From Deltaproteobacteria bacterium (lineage in GTDB: Bacteria > Desulfobacterota > Desulfarculia > Adiutricales > Adiutricaceae), in the NCBI GenBank assembly GCA_031269135.1, contig JAISZP010000143.1, positions 1 through 5,861 on the forward strand: a stretch of 5,861 bases of DNA, written 5' to 3'. Positions within the stretch are counted from its first letter, which is position 1. Each line of letters opens with the position of its first letter. Positions 1 to 5,154 of the stretch are shown here, piece after piece. The notes under the pieces are model-generated. The model saw nothing but the letters and a program-made list of their open reading frames with translations. It had not been told where the DNA came from and did not search any database. The position numbers were made by a program, and so were the translations under genes.

Positions 1-2
1 AG

Positions 3-80
3 CTGAACCCGGCTGAGCCTTCTGAGCCTTCTGAGCAGGCGGCGACAGGGAACGCCTTTGCCCTCAAACAGCCGAACTAA
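3..80 (+). CDS. C-terminal tail of an upstream gene (5' truncated by window)
   Basis: A frame open from the window edge ends at a TAA at 78-80 and encodes 25 residues ending in FALKQPN. It begins with a low-complexity (A/S)EP tripeptide repeat, as is common in disordered protein tails. The stop lies 23 bases inside the next gene (TTG at 58), an overlap typical of operon neighbours. If the next gene is an EcfT subunit, the missing gene could be its ATPase or substrate-binding partner, but nothing visible here proves that. The other two plus-strand frames have stops at 4-6 and 14-16, so this is the only frame that can carry a gene in from the left. Confidence 0.4.
   Translation: MNPAEPSEPSEQAATGNAFALKQPN
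12..38 (+). repeat. 9-bp tandem repeat, 3 units
   Basis: Units at 12-20 (GCTGAGCCT), 21-29 (TCTGAGCCT) and 30-38 (TCTGAGCAG) form an imperfect 9-bp array. In the frame of the upstream gene tail each unit encodes a three-residue (A/S)-E-(P/Q) block, so unit changes keep the frame. Confidence 0.6.
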
Positions 81-720
81 TAATCCAGTTGAAAATCAAG
101 CCGAAAATCAAGCTAAAAATCCAGCTAAAAATCCAGCTGGAGGACAACTTTACAAACGGATCCTAAGAACACCCGGCCCGATATTGGGTTGGCTCATCAT
201 TTGGGCTTTGGGGTTGGCGGCGGCTTTCGTCCCTTGGACAGGCCCGGTAATCGCCATAAGCGGCGCCGTCTCGCTCGCCGCTTTGACTTATCGCCTTCCC
301 AGCCAAGCGGCCTTGGTAAGAACGGCCATCGGATTTTTTTTATTTTGGACCAACTTTTCCGTCTTTTCCACCTTATTCGATCTAGCCCCTTGGCGACAGC
401 CTGCTCAGCTCGCCGCCTGGTTGGGTCTAGGTCTGCACTTGGCTCTCGTTTGGACTCCTCTGGAACTTGGCTGTGGATTTAGAAGCCTAACCGCCCCAAT
501 CTTAGGAGAACGCAACGCTTTTATGCTCGCCATAGCTCTAGTGGTGCTGCTCAAAGTTCTTCTGGCGCTTAGGGTGGACTTAAACCACATTTGCCGCGCC
601 CAGGCCCAAAAGACGCCGACGCTGCCCTTGCGCCTTAGGCTTGTTCTCATAGGACGCGCTTTGATACGCCTGTCGCTGAGCAGAACTTACGATCTGACCA
701 GAGCCTTGATGAGCAGATAA
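58..720 (+). CDS. Putative EcfT/CbiQ-family energy-coupling transporter membrane protein (BioN-like, divergent)
   Basis: The 220-residue product has about five hydrophobic segments (roughly residues 42-58, 62-78, 86-106, 115-133 and 154-170) and a basic, amphipathic C-terminus. The stretch after the fourth segment (TPLELGCGF from 133, then a helix ending HICRAQAQK at 177-185) and the end (LIRLSLSRTYDLTRALMSR) follow the EcfT/CbiQ pattern of two cytoplasmic coupling helices that contact the ATPases. EcfT is the shared membrane subunit of vitamin and metal ECF transporters, and the size fits the short BioN type. Both Ala-Arg-Gly coupling motifs are degenerate: QKT at 184-186, and a protein that stops right after SR at 219-220. 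Residues 9-28 are a polar tetrapeptide repeat not expected in the family. The TTG start is chosen because AGGGAA at 47-52 sits 5 bases upstream and no ATG precedes the first membrane segment. The gene is well supported; the family call comes from remembered motifs and is moderate. Confidence 0.68.
   Translation: MPSNSRTNNPVENQAENQAKNPAKNPAGGQLYKRILRTPGPILGWLIIWALGLAAAFVPWTGPVIAISGAVSLAALTYRLPSQAALVRTAIGFFLFWTNFSVFSTLFDLAPWRQPAQLAAWLGLGLHLALVWTPLELGCGFRSLTAPILGERNAFMLAIALVVLLKVLLALRVDLNHICRAQAQKTPTLPLRLRLVLIGRALIRLSLSRTYDLTRALMSR
82..141 (+). repeat. 12-bp tandem repeat, 5 units, coding
   Basis: Five 12-bp units start at 82, 94, 106, 118 and 130, each of the form AAT C(C/A)A G(T/C)N (G/A)(A/G)A. 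They encode NPVE, NQAE, NQAK, NPAK and NPAG. The last three units are nearly identical, as expected of recent slippage. The array forms most of the hydrophilic N-terminal extension of the membrane protein. Confidence 0.85.
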
Positions 721-731
721 TCTCTGGTTTG

Positions 732-766
732 ATTTTTTAGTTTTTGGTTTTTGTTTTTTGGTATTT
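732..766 (+). repeat. T-rich heptamer array, 5 units
   Basis: Units at 732, 739, 746, 753 and 760 (ATTTTTT, AGTTTTT, GGTTTTT, GTTTTTT, GGTATTT) repeat every 7 bases just after the stop of the membrane protein gene. There is no preceding stem, so I do not call it an intrinsic terminator. Confidence 0.6.
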
Positions 767-771
767 TGTCT

Positions 772-796
772 GTAGCCTCTAGCCTGCAGCCTGTAG
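772..796 (+). repeat. AGCCT heptamer array, about 3.5 units
   Basis: Units GTAGCCT (772-778), CTAGCCT (779-785), GCAGCCT (786-792) and a partial GTAG (793-796) repeat every 7 bases. The array follows the T-rich heptamers after 5 bases and abuts the TTGCAAG array. Confidence 0.7.
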
Positions 797-831
797 TTGC
801 AAGTTGCCGGTTGCATGTTGCAAGTTGCAAG
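797..831 (+). repeat. TTGCAAG heptamer array, 5 units
   Basis: Units at 797-803 (TTGCAAG), 804-810 (TTGCCGG), 811-817 (TTGCATG), 818-824 (TTGCAAG) and 825-831 (TTGCAAG) are head to tail without gaps. Three of the five are identical. The array resembles the heptanucleotide short tandem repeats known from other bacterial genomes such as heterocystous cyanobacteria, without implying relatedness. Confidence 0.85.
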
Positions 832-871
832 GAAAGCGGACGAATCATGCATCAGCGTTCAAGAAGAAAAC

Positions 872-901
872 AAGTCAAGCCAAGCCAGGCTAAGCTAAGA
901 T
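872..901 (+). repeat. Degenerate pentamer array (AAGCC/AGGCT type)
   Basis: Six 5-base units AAGTC, AAGCC, AAGCC, AGGCT, AAGCT and AAGAT run from 872 to 901. The theme continues out of register to about 935 (CCAGGCTAGGCAAGCT). It is imperfect and is recognised mainly by its period. Confidence 0.55.
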
Positions 902-944
902 TAGGCCAAGCTGCGCCAGGCTAGGCAAGCTAAACATGCCCAAA

Positions 945-962
945 CAAGCAAAACAAGCAAAA
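945..962 (+). repeat. 9-bp perfect direct repeat, 2 units
   Basis: CAAGCAAAA occurs twice head to tail, at 945-953 and 954-962. The preceding CCCAAA (939-944) looks like a decayed further unit. Confidence 0.7.
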
Positions 963-997
963 CTGACCCCCTCGCCTCTCAGCCTCATAGATGCCTG

Positions 998-1011
998 AAA
1001 AAAAAATTTTT
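998..1011. promoter_or_regulatory. A9T5 tract
   Basis: Nine A followed by five T form a phased A/T tract of the kind that bends DNA. It lies 31 bases upstream of the candidate -35 box at 1043, too far for a standard UP element. No G+C-rich stem flanks it, so it is not an intrinsic terminator. The function is unknown. Confidence 0.4.
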
Positions 1012-1042
1012 CTTCCGACCGCACATATACAAAGCAATAGTA

Positions 1043-1071
1043 TTGACCTAAAGCAAAAGGCGAGTTAATAT
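1043..1071 (+). promoter_or_regulatory. Candidate sigma-70-type promoter for gatB
   Basis: TTGACC at 1043-1048 matches five of six -35 consensus bases. After 17 bases TAATAT at 1066-1071 matches four of six -10 bases. A second -10 reading, TATAAC at 1069-1074, matches better but needs a 20-base spacer. Transcription would begin near 1078 and give gatB a leader of about 240 bases. It is the best promoter I found upstream of gatB. Confidence 0.5.
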
Positions 1072-1077
1072 AACTCG
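1061..1077. promoter_or_regulatory. Palindrome over the -10 box, candidate operator
   Basis: CGAGTTA (1061-1067) and TAACTCG (1071-1077) are perfect inverted 7-base arms around ATA. The palindrome covers the candidate -10 box, where a dimeric repressor would block RNA polymerase. It also contains the stop codon (1065-1067 on the minus strand) of the start-less minus-strand frame. The symmetry is seen directly; the operator role is inferred. Confidence 0.45.
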
Positions 1078-1247
1078 TCGCTGAAAAACGCTTTGGCGTC
1101 TTCAAAGGCTTTCACAATCGGTTTATATGCCTCTCGCTCTTGCGGTCGTTCGACTTGGCGGAGGTCGTTGCAACCCGGGGCGAAACCAAATTGCTCTCTA
1201 TTAATCCCAAAAATACTAAAAGACAGTAAATACTTTTTTGACTGCGG
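1065..1247 (-). pseudogene. Start-less protein-like frame, possible gene relic
   Basis: On the minus strand a frame of 60 codons runs from just after a TAG (plus-strand 1248-1250) to a TAA at 1065-1067. It has no ATG, GTG or TTG in frame. The product reads like a normal soluble protein C-terminus, with FGFAPGCNDLRQVERPQ, then a charged amphipathic helix EAYKPIVKAFEDAKAFF and the end SDELY. Codons are more like real coding sequence on this strand than on the antisense-aligned plus frame (1074-1229), which is also open but start-less. A minus-strand frame offset by one base continues the protein-like sequence beyond the T6 run at 1234-1239 (VNIIEPTVAFDG, about 1262-1297), so a frameshift in that run is possible. 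I do not recognise the family. Confidence 0.35.
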
Positions 1248-1318
1248 CTAAGCTTTGAACCATCGAAGGCGACGGTCGGCTCGATGATGTTTACCCGCCT
1301 GCTCTCCAAGAGGCCATT

Positions 1319-2755
1319 ATGGTAGAAATGGAACCGGTCATAGGGCTTGAGATCCACGCGCAACTTAAAACTAAGACGAAACTTTTTTGTTCTTGCCTCG
1401 TCGATTTCGGGGCTCAGCCAAACACTCATATCTGCGAGATCTGCTCCGGCCAACCTGGGGCGCTGCCGCGCATGAACGCCAAGGCCCTTGAACTCGCCGC
1501 CAAAGCGGGCGTGGCTCTTGGTTGCAAAGTCAATAATCGTTCCGTTTTCTCCCGCAAAAACTATTTTTACCCCGATCTGCCCAACGGCTTTCAAACATCT
1601 CAGCTTGACCCTCCAATCTGCCAAGGCGGCGAACTTTCAATCGCCGGCCCGGACGGCCCCAAGACCATACATCTTAACCGCATCCACCTTGAAGACGACG
1701 CGGGAAAATGCATCCATGACGAAAAACGCGGACGCACTTTAATCGACTTAAACCGGGCCGGAGTGCCCTTAATCGAGATAGTCACCGAACCGGAGCTCAA
1801 CTCCTCAACGGAAGCGGTTGAATTTTTAAAAAAGCTTCACGGTCTTCTGGTCAGGCTTGAAGTGACCATGGGCAGAATGGAAGAAGGCGAATTCCGCTGC
1901 GACGTCAATATCTCGCTTAAGCCGAAAGGCTCGGACAAACTTGGCGTCAGAAGCGAAATAAAAAATCTCAATTCATTTCGTTACGTGGGACAAGCTATAG
2001 ACTTTGAAATCAAAAGGCAGACCGCCCTTTACGAGTCCGGCCAAGGCGTTCTGCAGCAGACTCTCCATTTCGACACCGCCAGAGGCGAGACGAAAACCTT
2101 GAGAAGCAAGGAAGAGGCTCACGACTACCGCTACTTTCCCCAGCCGGATTTGCCGGTGGTCACGGTGGATGAGCAGTTGATTCGAGAGCTTCAAGCCGGT
2201 CTTCCCGAAACGCCCGAGCAGTCGCTTGAAAAGCTCGCCGCTCTCGGAATCAGAGATGAAGTCGCCAAGCTTCTCATAGACCGCAGAGGCGCTCTTGAAT
2301 ACTTCGAGCAGGCTCTTTTAAATTTCAATGAACCCAAGAGACTCTCGACCTTAATGACTGAACTGCTTTTACCGGCCTGCCAAAAAGACGCCATAGCTCC
2401 CACCGAATCGCTGTTGACTCCCAAGCTCTTCGCCCAGCTCGCCAAGTTGATTGAAGAAGGCACCTTAGGACGCCGGGCAGCTTACGAACTGTTTCCCGAA
2501 CTATTTCAAAGCGGCTTGGATCCCAAAGAACTCGCCCAAAAAAAAGGCGTCTTGCAGATATCCGATTCTTCGGCTTTAGAGGCTCTGGCCGCTCAAATAA
2601 TCGCCCAGCACCCTAAGGAAGCCGATAAATACCGTCAGGGACAAGATAAAATCCTTGGTTTTTTAGTGGGACAGCTCATGCGCTCCAGCCGAGGGGCGGC
2701 CGATCCCAAAAGGGCCGGCGAAGCGTTGGAAGCGGCTCTTAAAGCCCAAAGCTGA
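1319..2755 (+). CDS. gatB: Aspartyl/glutamyl-tRNA(Asn/Gln) amidotransferase subunit B
   Basis: GatB binds Glu-tRNA(Gln) or Asp-tRNA(Asn), phosphorylates the side chain with ATP and amidates it with ammonia delivered from GatA. The 478 residues match the usual length. Visible marks in order are EPVIGLEIHAQL (5-16, with E11 and H13), zinc-type cysteines C24, C26, C39 and C42, NYFYPDLPNGFQTSQ (81-95), RIHLEDDAGK (121-130), DLNRAGVPLIEIVTEPEL (143-160), MEEGEFRCDVN (187-197), SEIKNLNSFR (212-221) and DYRYFPQPDLP (269-279). The C-terminal GatB/YqeY tRNA-binding domain ends with the signature ILGFLVGQLM (445-454) and RGAADP (458-463). The ATG at 1319 has AAGAGG at 1308-1313, 5 bases away; the next ATG (1328) would be 14 away. 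gatC and gatA follow on the same strand. A hexamer repeat runs across the stop codon. Confidence 0.98.
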   Translation: MVEMEPVIGLEIHAQLKTKTKLFCSCLVDFGAQPNTHICEICSGQPGALPRMNAKALELAAKAGVALGCKVNNRSVFSRKNYFYPDLPNGFQTSQLDPPICQGGELSIAGPDGPKTIHLNRIHLEDDAGKCIHDEKRGRTLIDLNRAGVPLIEIVTEPELNSSTEAVEFLKKLHGLLVRLEVTMGRMEEGEFRCDVNISLKPKGSDKLGVRSEIKNLNSFRYVGQAIDFEIKRQTALYESGQGVLQQTLHFDTARGETKTLRSKEEAHDYRYFPQPDLPVVTVDEQLIRELQAGLPETPEQSLEKLAALGIRDEVAKLLIDRRGALEYFEQALLNFNEPKRLSTLMTELLLPACQKDAIAPTESLLTPKLFAQLAKLIEEGTLGRRAAYELFPELFQSGLDPKELAQKKGVLQISDSSALEALAAQIIAQHPKEADKYRQGQDKILGFLVGQLMRSSRGAADPKRAGEALEAALKAQS

Positions 2756-2777
2756 AGCCAAAGCCAAAGCCCAAGAC
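2741..2777 (+). repeat. Hexamer array (AAAGCC type) spanning the gatB stop
   Basis: Units AAAGCC (2741), AAAGCT (2748, after one extra C), GAAGCC (2754), AAAGCC (2760), AAAGCC (2766) and CAAGAC (2772) repeat every 6 bases. The gatB TGA at 2753-2755 lies inside the array. A related direct repeat GCCTAT (2787-2792 and 2793-2798) follows. Confidence 0.7.
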
Positions 2778-2833
2778 TAAAGTTAAGCCTATGCCTATCG
2801 TCATTTCCGTCGTCGTCAAGGCTATCGTCAAAG

Positions 2834-2986
2834 ATGTTTTCAGGCCGCCGCGTCGGCAAACTTGAAATGCCGACGCAACATTCGCGTTTTCTAAAGCTTG
2901 CCGCGAGCAAGACAATCGAGAAAATACAAAAATCGAAAAAGCCCAAAATCGAGAAATCCCAAAAAGCAAGAAACAAGAAAATCTAA
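2834..2986 (+). CDS. Possible small basic protein, 50 residues, doubtful
   Basis: An ATG at 2834 opens 50 codons to a TAA at 2984-2986, in the same frame as gatB. The first half is MFSGRRVGKLEMPTQHSRF and the second is a lysine-rich tail (IEKIQKSKKPKIEKSQK) encoded by a ~17-bp repeat. AAGG at 2818-2821 is 12 bases upstream, too far for a good ribosome site. The frame could simply be decayed, slippage-prone DNA between gatB and gatC. I do not recognise a family. Confidence 0.15.
   Translation: MFSGRRVGKLEMPTQHSRFLKLAASKTIEKIQKSKKPKIEKSQKARNKKI
2914..2963 (+). repeat. Imperfect ~17-bp direct repeat, 3 copies
   Basis: Copies start at 2914 (AATCGAGAAAATACAAA), 2931 (AATCGAAAAAGCCCAA) and 2947 (AATCGAGAAATCCCAAA), 17 and 16 bases apart. 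The A-rich array lies in the gatB-gatC gap. Confidence 0.6.
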
Positions 2987-3076
2987 AAAGCAGTTAAGTA
3001 ATCATGAGCGAGGTCTTGTCGAACCAAGATCGGTCATCGAATGCATTTTCACTTCCCTACCTTAAGGTGAGCACTT

Positions 3077-3397
3077 ATGGCGCTGGATGAAGCCACAGCC
3101 AAAGACATAGCCCGCTTGGCGAGATTAAGGATTACGAACTCCGAGCAAGGAGTCGCCGACGATCAAGAAGTAAAAGCGCTTGATACGTTGGTGGCCGAGT
3201 TTTCCAAAATTGTCGGCTATATGGACATTCTAGCTCAGGCCGACACCACCGGCGTGGAGCCGCTCTACTCGCCCATGGTCGAACCGCTGCCCCCCAGAGA
3301 AGATCAGCCCAGAACGACGGAAAACAATTCCGATTCCCTCCTGCAAAACGCTCCTGAACGCATAGGACGCTATTTCAGCGTTCCGAGGGTCTTTTAA
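3077..3397 (+). CDS. gatC: Aspartyl/glutamyl-tRNA(Asn/Gln) amidotransferase subunit C
   Basis: GatC is the small subunit that wraps around GatA and stabilises its contact with GatB. The 106-residue product shows the family marks: IARLARL (11-17), an amphipathic helix FSKIVGYMDIL (42-52) followed by DTTGVEP (56-62), REDQP (74-78) and the C-terminal NAPERIGRYFSVPRV (91-105). It is about ten residues longer than usual, the extra residues lying around 22-36 (EQGVADDQEVK). The ATG at 3077 has AAGGTG at 3064-3069, 7 bases away. It lies 321 bases after gatB and 44 bases before gatA, so gatC and gatA are probably co-transcribed, and gatB too if the gap holds no terminator. I found no stem-loop terminator in that gap. 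Confidence 0.96.
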   Translation: MALDEATAKDIARLARLRITNSEQGVADDQEVKALDTLVAEFSKIVGYMDILAQADTTGVEPLYSPMVEPLPPREDQPRTTENNSDSLLQNAPERIGRYFSVPRVF

Positions 3398-3441
3398 TTT
3401 TCATTAAAACTGTTTCAACTAGGATTTGATGGTGTTTTTTT

Positions 3442-4908
3442 ATGAGTGAACTCTGGCGCCTTGGACTCGGTCAAGCTTATCAAGGGCTGTTGGCTAAGGA
3501 CTTTACGGCTGAAGAACTTGTCTTGGATTGTCTTGATAGAATCAAGGCCACCGAACCCGCCATCAACGCCTGCCTTACAGTTTTAGATGAACAAGCTATC
3601 CAGCAAGCCAAAGAGCTCGATCGCCTAGGACCCGATCCCCAGCGCCCTCTTTGGGGCGTGCCGCTGACGGTCAAGGACGTCTTCAGCCTTAAAGGAGCTC
3701 CGACGACCGCCGGTTCGAAGATCTTGGAAAATTACCTCTGCTCCTATGAAGCGACTGTCGTGCAGCGCCTTCGTCAAGCCGGCGCCGTCATCTGCGCCAA
3801 GACCAACTGCGACGAATTCGCCATGGGTTCATCCACCGAGTTTTCAGCCTACGGCCCCACCAGTAATCCCTGGAATACTCAGAGAGTTCCTGGGGGTTCA
3901 AGCGGAGGCGCCGCCGCCTCTGTGGCCGCTTGTCAAACCCCTGGCGGATTCGGAACCGATACAGGAGGCTCGATAAGGCAACCTGCGGCTCTGTGCGGCT
4001 GCGTCGGTCTTAAGCCCACATACGGCAGAGTCTCGCGGTACGGAATAATAGCCTACGGAAGTTCCTTGGATCAGGCCGGACCCTTTGCCCGCTCTGTGAA
4101 AGACTGCGCCAGACTGCTGGCCTCCGTGGCCGGCCCCGACGGCCTCGATTCCACCGCCTCGACCATTCCCGTCGATGATTATTTGAATCCCGCAGAACTT
4201 GACGTTAAACAGCTTACCCTAGGACTACCCAAAGAACTTTGGTCAGCCTCTTTTTCCCCAGAAGTCGAAACGGTTCTGCAAGAGGCTAAAACGCTTCTTA
4301 CTAAAGCCGGAGTAAACTTAAAAGAGGTTTCGCTGCCGAGCTTGAAGTACAGCGTGGCTTCTTATTACATCTTAGCGTCTGCGGAAGCGAGCACCAATCT
4401 GGCCCGCTACGACGGAGTCCGCTACGGCTATCGAGCGCCAGATCGCTCTGGGCTGGCGGAACTGTACTTATCCAGCCGAAGCCATGGTTTCGGTCCTGAA
4501 GTGCAAAGACGCATCTTGCTTGGAACTTTCGTTTTGTCTTCCGGCTATTACGACGCCTACTTTCGCAAGGCCGCCCAGGTAAGACGGCTTATACAGCAGC
4601 AGTACGACGCCGCCTTGGAGAGCTGTCAGTTTCTGCTGGCGCCCGTCTCATCCATACCGGCTTGGCCCTTTGGTTCCTTTACCAACGATCCCTTAACCAT
4701 TTACCAACTCGACATGATGACCCTGCCTCTAAATTTAGCCGGCGCTCCGGGTTTGTCGCTTCCCTGCGGACTTGGCGCCGACGGTCTGCCGGTCGGAATT
4801 CAAATTATGGGCAGAGCGTTTGATGAGTCGGCTCTGCTGAAGGCTGGATCGCTTATAGAGCAAGTGTTTCCGCCCATCGGGACCCCTGAAGTCAAGGCCA
4901 AGGAGTGA
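3442..4908 (+). CDS. gatA: Aspartyl/glutamyl-tRNA(Asn/Gln) amidotransferase subunit A (glutaminase)
   Basis: GatA is the amidase-signature subunit that hydrolyses glutamine and channels ammonia to GatB. The 488 residues match the family length. The Ser-cisSer-Lys triad is complete: K78 in PLTVKDVF, S153 in PGGSSGGAAAS and nucleophile S177 in GTDTGGSIRQPA, with the family's usual spacing. Other conserved blocks are GLKPTYGRVSRYG (189-201), AEASTNLARYDGVRYG (314-329), SSGYYDAYFRKA (366-377) and D424 in YQLDMMTLPLNLAGAPG (421-437), the region that holds the glutamine substrate. The start fits the family N-terminus, but the ribosome site is weak: GGTG at 3431-3434 is 7 bases away and AGGA at 3421-3424 is 17 away. 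A six-codon frame (ATG 3429, stop 3447-3449) overlaps the start, so reinitiation or coupling is possible. No key residue is missing. Confidence 0.98.
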   Translation: MSELWRLGLGQAYQGLLAKDFTAEELVLDCLDRIKATEPAINACLTVLDEQAIQQAKELDRLGPDPQRPLWGVPLTVKDVFSLKGAPTTAGSKILENYLCSYEATVVQRLRQAGAVICAKTNCDEFAMGSSTEFSAYGPTSNPWNTQRVPGGSSGGAAASVAACQTPGGFGTDTGGSIRQPAALCGCVGLKPTYGRVSRYGIIAYGSSLDQAGPFARSVKDCARLLASVAGPDGLDSTASTIPVDDYLNPAELDVKQLTLGLPKELWSASFSPEVETVLQEAKTLLTKAGVNLKEVSLPSLKYSVASYYILASAEASTNLARYDGVRYGYRAPDRSGLAELYLSSRSHGFGPEVQRRILLGTFVLSSGYYDAYFRKAAQVRRLIQQQYDAALESCQFLLAPVSSIPAWPFGSFTNDPLTIYQLDMMTLPLNLAGAPGLSLPCGLGADGLPVGIQIMGRAFDESALLKAGSLIEQVFPPIGTPEVKAKE

Positions 4909-4916
4909 TGTCTTCA

Positions 4917-4969
4917 TCGCCGTACAGATGGCGAAAAATTTTCGAGGCCAAAAAAAATTTAATTTTTTC
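4917..4969 (+). terminator. Weak A/T-rich inverted repeats after gatA, possible terminator
   Basis: TCGCC (4917-4921) pairs with GGCGA (4930-4934) over an 8-base loop and runs into A5T4. CGAAAA (4932-4937) and TTTTCG (4939-4944) are also inverted arms. Further on, AAAAAAT and ATTTTTT flank TTA (about 4952-4968), giving a second A/T hairpin with a T run. No single stem is strong, so this is a possible end of the gat transcript only. Confidence 0.35.
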
Positions 4970-4990
4970 GTCTAAACTCTGTGTTATTTG

Positions 4991-5019
4991 TTGCATCCCT
5001 GAATTTTTTAGTATATAAA
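4991..5019 (+). promoter_or_regulatory. Candidate promoter upstream of the HU gene
   Basis: TTGCAT (4991-4996) and TATAAA (5014-5019) are separated by 17 bases. The -10 box matches five of six consensus bases, the -35 box only three. If used, transcription would start near 5026 and leave a leader of about 425 bases before the HU gene, or make a separate RNA. I found no better promoter closer to the HU gene. Confidence 0.3.
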
Positions 5020-5126
5020 GTAAGTGCAACCTATGTGATTTTGTGCTTTACCAATTTGCTCATTTGTAACCCAAACCCAGGAGCCAGGGGCAAGGGAACT
5101 AAAATCCAATGCCGGCTTAGGCAAGC

Positions 5127-5154
5127 GAGCCGAGAGGTAATTTCAAGTATGTTC
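5127..5154 (+). other. Group II intron domain V-like segment, degenerate
   Basis: The segment begins GAGCCG (5127-5132), has a short stem capped by GTAA (5137-5140), then CAAG (5144-5147), and closes with GTTC (5151-5154). This order matches group II intron domain V, where GAGCCG pairs with CGGTTC, AGC is the catalytic triad, and a GNRA-type loop caps the hairpin. Here it is 28 bases long instead of 34; G5127-C5130 can pair with G5151-C5154 but the inner pairs are lost. The sequence just upstream (GGCTTAGGCAAGC, 5114-5126) also reminds me of such introns. No reverse transcriptase frame is present. The assignment is from memory of intron motifs. Confidence 0.3.

Larger units (their letters stand above)
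721..1318. other. 598-base intergenic region before gatB
   Basis: I see no confident gene on either strand. In order the stretch holds a T-rich heptamer array (732-766), two further heptamer arrays (772-796 and 797-831), a pentamer-like array (872-901), a 9-bp direct repeat (945-962), an A9T5 tract (998-1011), a promoter candidate (1043-1071) with a palindrome over its -10 box, and a start-less protein-like minus-strand frame (1065-1247). The gatB frame stays open upstream to 1259 but has no start codon there. No stem-loop terminator was found after the membrane protein gene; the T-rich array follows its stop without a G+C-rich stem. Confidence 0.7.

Noticed and set aside
580..852. 90-codon minus-strand frame with ATCN repeats
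   Set aside because: It is the translation of the heptamer arrays plus antisense of the membrane protein gene, with no independent sign of coding.
872..962. CRISPR-like array
   Set aside because: The units are 5-9 bases long and contiguous, without spacers of constant length.
1259..1318. Upstream extension of gatB
   Set aside because: The frame is open for 20 codons but holds no usable start codon, and the ribosome site at 1308-1313 fits the ATG at 1319.
1284..1325. 13-residue leader peptide MMFTRLLSKRPLW overlapping the gatB start
   Set aside because: No ribosome site before it and no attenuator-like stem after it; the overlap is probably chance.
1112..1624. 170-codon minus-strand frame
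   Set aside because: Most of it is antisense to gatB in codon register, which keeps such frames open. Only its outer part beyond gatB was considered, as a possible piece of the minus-strand relic.
3004..3090. 28-codon frame overlapping the gatC start
   Set aside because: Only a weak purine stretch before the ATG and no recognisable protein character; the gatC ribosome site alone explains the start.
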